A stretch of 64,000 nt of DNA, taken from NCBI GenBank assembly GCA_930367205.1, contig OV884011.1, positions 171,813,226 to 171,877,225 on the forward strand, in the 5' to 3' direction. Position 1 is the first letter of the stretch, and each line of letters starts with the position of its first letter. The notes beneath the pieces are model-generated. The model did not search any database. It was not told the DNA's origin and saw only the letters and a list, made by a program, of their open reading frames with translations. A program made the position numbers and the translations under genes. Positions 20,316-32,372 of this stretch are shown piece by piece. Source of the stretch: Acanthosoma haemorrhoidale (taxonomy: Eukaryota > Arthropoda > Insecta > Hemiptera > Acanthosomatidae).

Positions 20316-21171
20316 CAGGATTTTAGGAATTTAATTCGGTACTCATATTTGATTCAGTTGCTTTAATTTTTAGCATGTCTCTACGATGGGTATAGTTTAA
20401 TTCTGGACAATGATATTATGTTTAGTTTTAATTATTTCTTACGACTATAGTCTAGTTGAACAAAAAGTACCTATTATTAATCAAGATGACGGTAGGTTTG
20501 ATCTATTACACTATTCAGTATGGTAGATAAATATTTACTTTTCTCATGTTTTTATGTATCTTTGTCGAATATCAGACTCATTGGGACCAGGAGGAGGGGG
20601 GCAGTTACAAATGTGACAACAGGGTTTCTGGTACTGAAAAATACAACGAAACTGGTAAAAGATATTATATAGTATTTCTTCAGTTGTGGCACTTATATTT
20701 CTTAAGAGCTTAAGAAATAGGGACGAAAAAAATCCTAAGTCTGAGGGGTTGATAAAATGTTTGGCTTTGTTATTTCCACATTAAAATGGTTCATTAAAAT
20801 AGGTTAGGAATGAGCTAAGCTAGGCAGCAATGATGCCTAAGCGCTATGGTCAGGTGGCCTTGGCTTGGGTCCCACAGGATGGGTCGCGAGGAAAGATGGA
20901 TTCACTTTCACCGGAGTACAAGGCTGTACTGCTCCTGCCAGTTCATGCCAGGCTCATGACCAGTATGCAAGCTCATGACCAGCTCATTTCGTACAAAATA
21001 CTCTTGTGAGAGATACAACCACAACCTCCAAGTTTCAGCTGTATCAATCCTTATATCGTTTATCAATACCAATCCTAGGCCTAATACCAACCCTAAATGA
21101 CTTATTTACAGTTTGTTAGTAAAGTCTGCACTAAATTTGGGAGAGCCTAGATGTAGCATAGTAATCCATAC

Positions 21172-21345
21172 CAATATCAGCAGACTTAAAATGAACCAAA
21201 ATAAGTTTCTTAGAATAATGATTGACATTCCTAGGTAAGCTGCAATAGTTATGTTGTACGATATGTCCTAAGATGATTAAATCATAGATATTTCAAAGTG
21301 ATAACTACAAAATGTATTGACAAATGTAAACAAATAGAATCCATA
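21172..21345 (+). pseudogene. Old jockey RT C-terminal remnant
   Basis: NISRLKMNQNKFLRIMIDIP can be read in one frame (21172-21231). It matches the jockey thumb/C-terminal pattern '.kLq..QNKfLR.i...PRyvsN'. Downstream, with stops, VMLYDMS and the YKEMFFY region fit the family's weakly conserved tail. Upstream, 20870-20960 contains LSPEYKAVLLLPVHARL, which might be part of the same element. It is much older than the 16-kb copy and clearly a different lineage. Confidence 0.5.
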
Positions 21346-21764
21346 AGGGTCTAGGGCACAATCTACATATTATAAAGAGATGTTTTTCTATTAGCACTGA
21401 GTTGTTTGTTTTTGTCGTTAGGTTTTTCATTTATGATTTTTTCATGATTAAAAGTGAAGTGAAGACTTTATTTATGATCAAGCGTGATGGTGTTATTTTC
21501 ATTGAGACTAGATGCATTAAATATTACTTATATTATGAAAATATCGGTAATAAAGTTCTTTGAAAAATTCTAAGTAATATTATCATTGGTAGATATTATT
21601 TTACTCGATACTATATACTATAATCAATACTCGCGAAAGAGAAATACCTCACTGAAACTTTTCTGACACTTAATTACTTGATTCTTACTTATAGTGCACG
21701 GTCTGATAATTTCTTTCCAAAGGCTTTATACATCTTTACATCGCACTGGTTGATGTTCTCACGC

Positions 21765-22378
21765 CAATTTTGACGTCTAGCCTTTAACAAAAACTGACAC
21801 CGTTCAATACTTAAACTTGATAAGAGACCGAAACCTCACACGAAAATTAAGTGACCAACACGGAATCATAAAAAACTATTAAAACTTACTGAACCAACGT
21901 TCGAAACCCTCCTCGTTCAACAAACATTTGACCTAAAAACCTCTGCTTAAGCCAATTAGTACCTATCACTATCCAATTTGGCATAAGACAATACAGATTT
22001 ATAAATAAAAGAATAAGATTTACAAATGGCGTACAATTTCATGTACGAAATTATATCCTTCACACTTAACTAAATATGTTTTACATTCACTACTACATTA
22101 GGAAATTATACAGAAACTTCTATGCCGAATTTCATGACTCTCATACTCACACAATACAACGACCTCACTTATCCAGTAACACTCCGCGACGACATCTGAT
22201 ATGTTAGATTAAAGATCTTATTTATAACCGTAAGAAATCTGACCTATTGATATACTTCATGGATACTTCAACACTATAGGGATGAATCACTGGATGTCCT
22301 CTGCTTTTAAACCAGCCGTTTACAGCTGCTTGGCTGGTTGTGACGATAGCCATATTTGTGAATTAATAAAAAAAAAAG
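21765..22378 (+). pseudogene. Old jockey LINE 3' portion with A-tail
   Basis: Read with frameshifts, LTFNKN, VQYLNLIRDRNLTRKL, TIQFGIRQYRFINKRIRF, VQFHVRNYILHT and YIRKLYRNFYAEFHD follow one another in the order expected for a jockey RT C-terminus (compare VRYLGFHLDKRLTW, PIWTYGIELWG and the APFYI..SLHRDL block of the 16-kb copy). A short 3' UTR contains CCAGCCGTTTACAGCTGCTT and GGCTGG (22312-22337), able to form a 6-bp stem. It ends in AATTAATAAA and a short A-run to 22378. Several stops; not functional. Confidence 0.6.
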
Positions 22379-23000
22379 TTAAACAAAAACACAAACGGGT
22401 AAAGATACATTAAATACTTAATATTGTAATTCGAAATATAAAACCTTTCCATGAATTTAAAATAACCACAACTCAGAGTTACTTTTAGTCAACATTCATT
22501 TACCGTCTCTGATTTTCCTAAAACAAAGCAGAAAATTATATTCTAAAATAATCCTAAACAAACCCGCAGAAACTTTATTATCAAGGCACAATTATAAATT
22601 GTGAAATAGTAACACAAAATTTAGTGTTTTATTTAATAATTTTTACTGAATTACTTTTTTTTCATATATTTTTAAAAGCATTTTCCCTAACGAGCCCTAT
22701 CGTTCGATATTCAACATGAATTGGCCAGATGCTGTATTAAATAAGCGTTATTGTAAAAGAAAACAAAAAAAAAAGTACAAAATATCTTTAATAGTTTTTA
22801 TATGAATTATAGACCACTAAAATCAAAACATATAATACATCTTAAAGATCAGGATTTTTATCAGGATGTTTAATTTGCTTTGAACTAACATGCAAATGAT
22901 ATTTTGCAAATATATATAAATAGCCGATACGTTAAATACGGTATGTGTTATTGTTGCAAACATGACGTTAATGACTTTTTGTAACTATAAATCAGACGAG

Positions 23001-23111
23001 TACGAGGGCGGTCTGAAAAGTTTCCGACCTAACAAAGCTTTTATTGTAGCTTTTATTTATTTTATTATCAGCTTCATGTTGAGGTCGGAAACTTTTCAGA
23101 CCACTTGTGTA
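23001..23111. mobile_element. Mariner-like MITE with inverted repeats
   Basis: A 111-bp unit flanked by TA on both sides. The left end TACGAGGGCGGTCTGAAAAG, continuing TTTCCGACCT, is the inverse of the right end AGGTCGGAAACTTTTCAGAC, continuing CACTTGTGTA. The central 21 bp of each arm are identical. ACGAGGG plus GGTC(T/C)GAAAAGTTTCCGACCT is typical of insect mariner termini. No transposase is present; the interior is only about 50 bp of AT-rich DNA. Confidence 0.88.
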
Positions 23112-23262
23112 TATACATGTTGGATGCATTACTAAATATGACCATGTTATTATTTAATAAATAACTTGTAATTATGTTGTGGAGAGTTGAAAATATTTGT
23201 TTTGTTGTTTAATTGAATCTAACCTCCACAAAGGGAAGTGAAGTCAGCTGTCTTCAGTAAAG

Positions 23263-23281
23263 AGAGACAGACAGACAGACG
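23263..23281. repeat. (GACA)n short tandem repeat
   Basis: GAGACAGACAGACAGAC, about four units. Confidence 0.8.
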
Positions 23282-23967
23282 TTTGAGTGAAAACATAAAA
23301 GTTTCTTGTTTTGAAAAGGAACAAAAAAAAACAAGAAAACTTTACAAATGCTCCTAAATATATTACGTGTTATTTGATTTTTTAGTTTGTAATTTGCATT
23401 CCTAACAAGTAGCAAGTTTCGATCATTGCTTTAGTACATAAAGGCAGATAGATAAAAGAATATATTTCGGTTTAGATAAAGTTTTCATAAAAGCGAAAAT
23501 ATAGACATTTTGCGCTCTACAAGTTGTCTTCATTTTTCTTTTTACTGTCGTCACCAACTTTCGTTTTTTCTTCCCCTTTCTTAGGGGTCATTAATCTTTC
23601 CTACTGTCTTTGCCACCGTTATCATTATCGCAGCGTTCCTCTAATGTGTAATACATGAAAGGTTAACGACGAAGCTTGTTAAGTAGCCGCCGCAAAAATT
23701 GCTACAGGTGATTGCTAAAATTCTTCTTTTAACGAAATACTTAATAATGGTAGCGTAGTCGTCAAAAGTGCTATATCTTAATAACATAAGTTGTGGGTGG
23801 TCAAGAGAGAGGTGTTCATTTATTATTATGAATAATCCACAACCAGCGTTCCAACATAAATGATAAAATATTGAGATGGTATGCAATCTGATTATTCATT
23901 TATTCTAGAAATGCTTAGTTAAATACTAGTTTTACTGTATTTTTAAAATAGAAATGCCAAGGGTACT

Positions 23968-24486
23968 TGGCAATCTAGTAGCTGGAAAAAAAAATAAGCG
24001 AATTAACTCCCATCACGTTTAGTCGTCCTGTGGCTTGACCCGTATCCTCTGTATGCATGCAATGAGCAAACAACAAGAGCTTAACGGTGCAACTTGATCA
24101 TCTAGAAAATTGCCAAGTCTGAAATTGTTGTGGTGTTTGTTCCGAAGTTAGTCACATAGCTCTAATGAGCATTTCGAGACGGCATTTTTAAGACAAGCCT
24201 GATGATTCGTTAATGTATTTAAATATATTTATTCATAAAAAACAAATTTACATAAACTCTTTAAAGCAAATTTAACTAGATTATTTTTACAGTATGATTG
24301 GTCTCAAAATGATCCAATTTCGATCAATGCGCGAAACATAAAAATGCAATAATTTTTCATTCGTTTGCTTTAAATTCTTTCAAGGGAGAGTCACTAGATT
24401 ATCAAAACCATAAGAGTTTTATAGTGCACTCATAACAAATATAATTTGATAGGTCGCTTGTGGGAAATTAATTTAAATGTTTCATT
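23968..24486 (+). repeat. Direct repeat unit A, copy 2 of 2 (longer form)
   Basis: Counterpart of 19724-20140 that keeps an extra segment between two AGTC tetramers (24021-24024 and 24116-24119). The rest is nearly identical. It is not followed by unit B here. Element class unknown. Confidence 0.92.
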
Positions 24487-25079
24487 AAATTTAATGTTTC
24501 CTCAAGATTTCTTGTTATTTTCTAACATTCAGTGGTAGCTCCTGCATTGTACAGTTCTTAATTCATCAGCGTAAATTTTTGAATATTGACTTATCTTTGA
24601 TTGGATTTTGGTAACTTAAATTGTGGACCACGAAGGGAGAGGTTCTACTTTGAAATAGGTGATGGGTCATCGTGTTTTGTCAGTTTGTCACTGTGTGTTC
24701 TACGGTGACATATGGTGTGGAATAAAATTTAACTTTAATAAAATTTACGCTTACTACTTTTAGATGAAGATGTAACAAACCAACGTATGAGTAAAACAGC
24801 CCCTATTCTTCTACGTCCTCTATAGCATATTAAATAAAAATAAAATAGAATTCCTAACTGTTGTAAAAAGAAATCTCTAAATTAAAAAAAAAAACATTAC
24901 ATGAAAGCCCCCACCCAACACATAAAGGTATTTATCACGACACGAAAAGATCTTATATTTGAAACCTTAATTAGAATAATAGAAACAAATTTATTTTTTA
25001 TTACTAATTGATTTATTGATTACGATTAATTACTTTTCAAGGGGATAGTTTAATTTTTAACTCCATTGAATCATAAAAT

Positions 25080-26240
25080 AGAACTGTCATTGTACAAAAA
25101 GATCCACACTTGACCTACTAAATCCAATATGCCTTATGAAAAAATAACAAATGATAGTAATATTATTTGATATGGTAAAAACATTAGATGACCCAACTCA
25201 TCAAGAAACAACTATATTTGCTTGGATTCTACGATTACCTATTAAATTTCATCAAAGAATTCCCAATACGTCGCCTATTCAATATTCAAATAGTAAATAT
25301 GACTTCGGAAAGAAAAGTGCAAAACAGTGAAGTAAGGTACTCCTTGAGGAAGGCTATGTGTTCTAAGCACGTCTTTATTTGTGTCTTTATCAATTTACGT
25401 TGTTGAGCCAATGTTGTCTGTTGACTATTTTGCTATCATGTGTAGAGCGAAAAATATAAGTATTATAAAAGCCAAACTCCAGGATTGAAGTCCATAAACT
25501 TTAGCAGGACAAAAAATACTCATCACCAGGACTAACGCTTGGAAATGAAACTCTGCCATTTGTTGGAAAATCAGGATTTCTGGGCCTTATTTTTATCGAC
25601 TTCTGACATGGGGATGTCATATTAAGGCTCTTAAAGAGAAAGTTTGGTGAAAATGAGGATCCTGAGAGTGCTTAATGGAACAAAATGATAAGCTGACAGA
25701 ACGACAGTGCCGAAATTATATAAAGGAATCTGCTCTAAGGTGGATTAAAGAAGGATCGTATATGGGTCTGACAACTGCCACGTTCCAAAGGAATCCATCG
25801 CTGAATCAGGGTAGGGAAACTAATATTCATATATATATACATATACTTTACATATTCAGCCAAATACATTGAAAAACCTAACTCGACATTACCAAGTGTT
25901 GAAAGAGTCTCATTTGCAGTTAGCTATCTTAGGAAAACTCATAAACATAAACATACCAGAAGCCTCTTCTTTCCTCTTAAACATACCAAACTCCAAAGAA
26001 AAACCTAGAATTATCTAAATTTTCTAAAAACAGTTTATTCCCATTAGAGTATGAAGAGATACTTCAACAATTAATGCATAACCTACCAATATATCTAACA
26101 ATATTCTAATTTACACAGACGGATCTAAATCAGAGCCCTCAACAGCTTTAGCCTTCGTTACTGCAAAATCAACTCACAAAACTATAACTATAAACTAACT
26201 GCAGTTTATTTTAATATAAATCCATATTAATAAATTATTC
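25080..26240 (+). pseudogene. Very old jockey-clade RT to RNase H remnant
   Basis: Across several frames, the order of motifs is that of a jockey-type polymerase. VILFDMVKTLDD (25157-25192) is the palm motif with its catalytic D. LGFYDYLLNFIKEF with RRLFNIQIVNMTSE comes next, where the GVPQGS motif should follow but is destroyed. DYFAIMCRAKNISIIKAKLQ (about 25420-25480) is the degenerate YADD region, and LGNETLPFVGKSGFLGLIF (about 25533-25590) follows. RNase H begins at IYTDGSKSEPSTALAFVTA (26109-26165), with its first catalytic Asp in TDG. Numerous stops. It has RNase H, unlike the family at 16 kb, so it is a separate lineage. Confidence 0.7.
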
Positions 26241-26244
26241 CACA

Positions 26245-28285
26245 ATAAAAAAAATGTATGGCCTATCGTTTTATTATTTAAACCAAGCAATCCTCCGGGA
26301 ATATAGAGTATTGTAGCAGGAAGAAGAAGGTGCTCTTATAGTTTTGAATCAAAAACCTCAACAATGTCCTAAGTATGGAACCCGTTCAGCATTAGATCAA
26401 GTATAATATTTCAATCTGATAAATATGCCACACTAACAGGGAGAGTGGGCTTGTTTACAAGGAAGAGATGTTCCAACTTGTTCCTTGTCCGTAGGGGAAT
26501 CCCTGACCTTGTGCGGACGACCTTAGATGGCACACTATGGGGACCTCTCACCTACATTAAAACCCTAGTCTTGTATTAGCTGCATTGTACTACATCCTAT
26601 AGTGAACTCATCAGCCAATTATAATGCCAACTGGAATCATACAGTTATACATTATATAATTATAATTTATATATTATAGGGTTCGTTACAATTTTCAAAA
26701 TGTGTTCACCAGTATGTTTTTTTAGCCATAGTAAGCCGTGGAAACGTAAAATTTATTTGAGACTTTCCCGTGATAACCGTTGAGAGGAAGAGTTAACTTA
26801 TTAAAAATATTAAAGCTCGTTTTCTACAATCATGATAAATAAATTATCAAATTAATGAACTGATTAAGATTTTTGTATTGGATTTTTTGGAGCATTACAA
26901 TGAGAGTTCAGATAATTGCATTTCAAATAGCGAATAATTGCAATCACAATATGGATAGCTGTTCAGGATTTGAGTGGACCAATCTTGATATTGTATGTCA
27001 ATTTTTTTTAGGAACTAATTACTGTGGCAGAATTAATTTTGTATGTATTTAATATATCCTTTGTTTTTAGTAACGCATTGCTTCTCTGGAACATTTTAAT
27101 AAATAACGAATAAAAAAAGCAAATAACAACCTAAGCATGAAAGACGTGTATAAAATTAAACTTATGTATGGAGAAATAATATTTTTTTCTGAATCTCTGT
27201 TAATTAAATCTAAAGTTTTAGGAATATATTCCACAATATCCGGATTACTCTGGCTGGGTTACGGGTTTTCGGTAATAGCAGATGGCATACAAGAATATAA
27301 TTCAATATATCAGAAAATCTAAGAACCCAACAAGTGTTCAGGTATTTTATGTAACGCTGTACATCTTTTGATTGACATACTTATGTTTATTTTTAAATAT
27401 TTTAAGTGTGATTTAATATTCATTGGGTAAAATGGAAAAAAATGTTTTTTTTGTAATTGTCAAATTGTATGAAAATAGAATCTTCACATCTTTAATGATG
27501 GATGGCTATTCAATGTGTTTTTGGACCTGACTTAGAATGGAATAATAAACTAAAACTTAGCATAAATAAGTCACTCAAGAAATATACATTGTCATCTAGT
27601 TCCAAGCCTTGGAGATAAATATTTTTTTTATTAAATTTTGTTTTTTGTCTTTTGTTCAATCACTTTTGTACGATCGGATTGAGTGAGCTGTCGAAAGTAA
27701 AAGGATGACGTGGCAGTATAATTTCAAGCTGTATTTAATGTAGTGTTGGTCTCTTAGAGACAAAGGTCAGGAGGCTGTGATTGTTCATTGATCTGCATGT
27801 AACGTTCATGAAATGGATAGCGCTTGAGGCGCCTTCGAGTCGTGACAACTGACGCATCACCAATCGGCGTGAACACCTTTCCACCAAACACTAGTGCCCC
27901 TTAACCTGGATTTGGCTGTTGAGCCAGAAGGGAACAGGGCTCCGTGAAGAAACCTCCACAGAACAACGTTTCTTCTTTCACGTTTCTTCACACAGGTGTT
28001 TCAGTTATAGCTATGGGTTATTTAACAGGGCACTTTAATTCATTATTACACTGAAGTACATCTCTTGCAATACACCCCCACATAATGACTACTTATCTGT
28101 TTTCTTAATTTGGAGGTAATTTGTCATATTCATTTATTTTCAACTGTCTACAGAAAACAAATATAAAACCAGTGAATGAGATGATGAGTAACTGTAGTAG
28201 TTACATGTAGTAATTAGTAACAAAAAGGCATAAAGGACATGCGAAAAAAAATTCTAATGATACCTCCCCATATGATGGATTATGT
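26245..28285. other. Non-coding DNA, no supported gene
   Basis: Holds a GC-richer segment at 26430-26580 that might belong to the LINE remnant before it, a 61-codon open frame at 27137-27322 with no recognisable domain, and a GC-richer stretch at 27660-27960 with no identifiable content. Confidence 0.4.
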
Positions 28286-28289
28286 AGAT

Positions 28290-28760
28290 GCCAGTTTATT
28301 TAAATTAATGAATGAACTCCAGTTCCTCAGGAGTGGTATCGGCCTGTCAGGTAAGTATTGTGTTGCTGGTCCAAGGTTCAGCTTTAAGAGGATTTGAATG
28401 TCTGTATAGTGTTCAATGGAATTGTCTGTACATAATCTTGATTTACATCAAGAATCATATCTATGTATGCACTTGCGAATTTCGTCTGTTTGTAGGGTCG
28501 TATTTTTGACATATTGAGTTTTACCAATGTTCAGTAGAAGTGGTTTTAATGTTTCTATTGCCACTAGGTTTTATGTTTTGCTTTCTGTGCTCCAAGTACC
28601 GGAATGGGTCTTAATAAGTAAGTGCATGTCTTTAGTTTACAGAGGTAGCCGTTCGTAATCATCTATTAAATTAATTAATCAGCGTTTTGGTGCTGAGGTG
28701 TTCAAGAACCTAAAACATATTGTCTTTAAGTATCCATGGCTCTTAAGAGTGAAGTTCAAC
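28290..28760 (-). pseudogene. Possible decayed LINE RT fragment
   Basis: On the - strand, phrases such as TLKPLLLNIGKTQYV can be read with a frame change. They resemble the non-LTR RT segment that follows the YADD motif (pattern 'L.L N..KT.yv.F'). A VNQDYVQTIPLNTIQTF segment follows. The similarity is short and no catalytic motif is visible, so this is weak. The + strand 65-codon open frame here is probably a by-product. Confidence 0.3.
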
Positions 28761-28769
28761 AAAATAGTT

Positions 28770-30220
28770 GCCATTTGGAAATAATAATTGTAAGAAATAG
28801 GCTATTATGATAATTAAGCCCATCTGTTAATCTTCCCTAATTTTTTTCATCTCCGGCTTTGGTCGATGATGTAACATACGAAAGGTGAAAGGACACAAGG
28901 TCCTTGTACAAGGTCTTGGCACGCATCATCTTTGACCACATACATTTTTTTTTCTTATCTAGGTTTGTCATCGGATGCATAATATCAATATTTTTTTGAC
29001 ATACCTCACTTCAATTTTAATTGGATTATCTTCTTAATCTTTGGGTGAGTATTTCACAAGCCTCTGTTTTTAGGTACACATAAGCCTCAAAGGTCCTAGA
29101 TTATTAGAAATTCATTCATTCATACTGCTAAGAAATATATAATAATCGCAGCATAATCTATTTAACATAACATTCAGGCAGCAACTGTACAGTTAAAACT
29201 AATGTTGAGTGCGTCATATGCCATTCAAGAAATAAATTACATTTTTCAGATGCCTCGATTTTTTTTTTTGACGTAGATATTTTCTACGTGTAAATTTGTA
29301 TGATCTTTGTAAATTTCAAATATATATATGTATTAGTGTAACTAAAGCTTGCTCATTTAACTGTAAAACTTCCAAGAAATTCATATGTACATAGCGATTA
29401 TTCAAAATTCAATTCACACTACAAGGCTCTCAATTCCAAATTAGAATAGCTATTAAAAAAGATTTTATAAACAAATCATATTGGGACTTAGTGCTTGATC
29501 TAATTTATTATTTCATACATAATCTTACTATTCTACATAATCAAAGTATTTATGTAAGTAGTTACGACTTACATTCATAAAAAAACTCACATGGAGCGTA
29601 CAGTAATTATTAATAGTCGGGTTGTTTTAAATAAAGTAGTTACGTAGCTGCAAGGGAGAGGCTATACTTTCTTAGGTACGAGGCCGCTGTCATTTGTCGG
29701 TCAGCTTGTCTGTCGGTCCGATATGAGTTGTGTGTATGTAATCAATCTAAAAGGATATTCAAATGTATTCTGGGCTATATTGTCTATATTGGTTAAGATT
29801 TGTTGAGATTAAATAAAGTATGTGAATAGAAATTATTTAACAAAAGTGTTTATCGTACCGATTGCATGTATTACCTCTGAAGTTCAAGCGTTGTAAAGTA
29901 ATTACCCGGAAGGTATTTTAGACTTCAGCCTTCAATAGTTCACGCTAGTTGAAAGCACGTTGAGCACGGTAGCGAAATTTTGCAATAATACTTCAAAGTT
30001 TAAAGTTTTCGAAGATTATATAAATTAAGAATTTATTGTTTATGCCGATTTCAATACGTATTTTTGTGTAATTAAAGAACGAATTCCTTGAGAATTTCTC
30101 GATATTGTTCACTTCCACCAATATTAATTATAAATTACCCATTTATGTATGTATATAAACACATTTTGTTTTGCGACGTATCTACTTTACGAACACTTAG
30201 TAGTTATTGAATTGACTTTC
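28770..30220. other. AT-rich non-coding DNA
   Basis: No coding or repeat assignment. GC-richer DNA at 29640-29730 shares GGGAGAGG with 24633-24650, but the match is too short to be meaningful. Confidence 0.45.
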
Positions 30221-30222
30221 AT

Positions 30223-30795
30223 ATCCAATCCTTTCAATCAAAAGTCCTGAGAACAATAGTAAATGGCCCGTATTATGTAAGCAACAAAACCCTTCATAAC
30301 GACCTTTATATACCCTAAATTCTAGAACTCATCCCTTCCAAGTTTATGAAATTCCACAGTAGCCTTTCCAACCACCCTAATCCTGTATCACAGTCATTGC
30401 ACTGCGCCATTCATCCCTATAATCCGCCTCGGAGACTGAAACGGCAGTGGCCTCGTGACCTGCTATAATCGCGTGACAGTGGGAGTCCTGGCAATGGCCA
30501 GTTTCTCCAATCATGTCCAGAGCGTCTGTGACTCTCGCGTTCTTGGTCAGCCTCCACTGGCTAGTGTCCGGTCACGTGGCTGACGGAGGAGCGTGGGGGA
30601 CTTCCCAAGACCCCGCTTTCTCTTCGCATGTGGACTTGGGAGGCCTCTGGGGTGTCTGTAAATATTGTATGAATGAGCGAGTGAATATGAATTGTAAATA
30701 TGGTATGAATGAGAGCATTTATCTTAATTACTTATTGCCTTATAAGGCAGATTGTAATTATAGCACAATTAGCGATTTTACTAAAAAAAAAAAAA
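30223..30795 (+). mobile_element. 5'-truncated LINE copy, RT C-terminus plus 3' UTR
   Basis: One frame reads FQSKVLRTIVNGPYYVSNKT, then LHNDLYIP, an internal TAA, ILELIPSKFMKFHSSLSNHP, and the family C-terminus RRLKRQWPRDLL with a TAA at 30466-30468. The 3' UTR follows and includes TCAGCCTCCACTGGCTAG and CTCTTCGCATG, and the end TTGCCTTATAAGGCAGATTG. The terminal palindrome (30736-30749) is perfect. A-run at about 30782-30796. Flanks TTGACTTTC (5') and TTTACTTTC (3') may be the target duplication. A 124-codon open frame across the UTR is not a gene. Confidence 0.92.
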
Positions 30796-30799
30796 AATT

Positions 30800-32315
30800 T
30801 ACTTTCTGGTATGAAAAATTTATAAAGTCAAAACTGAAGGGCAGGTGTTTATTCTGCAAGACAAAAAAAACCGTCTTCAGTACGTGAAACGCAGAAGGTT
30901 CATTCGTCTCGTTTATCAAGTGAAAGTATTTCCTATTTGAAGAAATTTATTATTTTTTTATTTTGATTATGTTATTAATTGGTCATGGCCAAAAGGGATA
31001 CTTTCAAATGCGTGCGCAATAGGAAGTAGTCAGTCGTTTAATGACAGGGGTCGTACATACATTAACTCAATCTGAAAAATTATTATTTTATTTAATGATA
31101 AGTGCCGGTTGTGTAAGTGTATAGTTAAACAGTTCAGAATTCGTCTTGCCACAATATGTGATACGACACTGTGGTAAGGCGAAATCTGTATTATTTAAAT
31201 ATTTTCTATTTAGGCGAAGAAACTTCCCATAGTTGTTTACTGAAATATAGTACAATTGCGATGCTATTTCCATTCTTGGGGAAAGGTGTTTGCTATATCT
31301 ATTTACTGCAGGATAAGTAAAAGGAAATGTTATTTATACATTCTAGAGAGAATGCTCGGACGTTGAAGTAACTTGAGACATTTCATACTGTCAATTGGTT
31401 TAGCCATGGGATTAATATATTATTCTGTTTTTTATTTATTTGTGATCGACGTGTCGAATTATTTAATTTTATAACATATTAAATTTGTGGACCATTTCTG
31501 ATTTACACGGTACAATTTAGCACATTTTCAAATTGATTTTATTTATTGTTGCTTTTAAGGATTTTGTTTGTCTCCTTATGCACAGTCGATGTTATTATCG
31601 AATAACTTTTAATTTTAGAAACTGAAAATGACAGCTTAGAACTGTCGAAAATGTTATTAGTAAATAAAAAACATATTTTGGAGATACGGAAGATTTATTA
31701 TTTAATAGAAACCCTTCCACAATCGTCACTAACCATCTATAAATAATATTATTGTCAATAAACAAAAAATAAAGAAAATATAAAAACAATAAATTATTCT
31801 TACCTTTGTAATAGCAAAGTTTCTACTTTCTATCTGTTTTTTTTTTATTTATCATCCTAAATATCTGTTTACTGGTATAGCCAAATACCAAATAAGGAAT
31901 GAAACTATGACAAAAACGGAGCAGCTGACACGTCTGAGTGATTTACTAACACATGGTAGCGGCATAGTTTCTACCCATTCTCTCTAATCAGCAATCGTGT
32001 CTATACTATCCAAATAAGTCTCCTCCCTACAAGACAGCCTGGGATGCACTATTGATGATTTATTTTATATTTAGTAGTCTAATTTCAAGTTCAATACATG
32101 ACAAGCCACTGCCAAAATGTTACTTTGCTAATAAAAGCAGTATCGTTTCCCGATTTAAAAATTACCCATCCCCATCGCGGTTGCTAATATTTAATTGAAA
32201 ATATTTTTTTGCTTCTTTTTGATGAGAAATTAAAGCTTTCTGAACTGTAAATGTCAGCTTCCAAACTGAGATTGGATGATGTAATCAAGAAACGAATCTA
32301 AAATCCAATTAAATG
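30800..32315. other. AT-rich DNA, nothing identified
   Basis: Short open frames at 31088-31273 and 31595-31789 (-) have no motif and low complexity. Confidence 0.5.
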
Positions 32316-32316
32316 G

Positions 32317-32372
32317 TTAGCATAGATTTAACCCGGGGTTTGATAGTTGGTTGTCTTAACCACTACCAGTCC
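32317..32372 (-). repeat. tRNA-like (SINE-head-like) fragment
   Basis: On the - strand GGTAGTGGTTAAGACAACC resembles a pol III A box, and CCCCGGGTTAAATC a B box. The spacing between them is shorter than in a real tRNA and no acceptor stem closes. A decayed tRNA-derived SINE is the likeliest reading. Confidence 0.4.

Noticed and set aside
24620..29720. Possible repeat shared by 24630-24690 and 29650-29710 (GGGAGAGG...GTCATTTGTC-like)
   Set aside because: Only short matches align and the spacing differs, so chance cannot be excluded.
30513..30887. 124-codon open frame
   Set aside because: It runs across the 3' UTR of a LINE copy and into its A-tail, downstream of the real RT stop at 30466-30468. 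Similar frames appear in the UTRs at 2257, 17464 and 19121 for the same reason.
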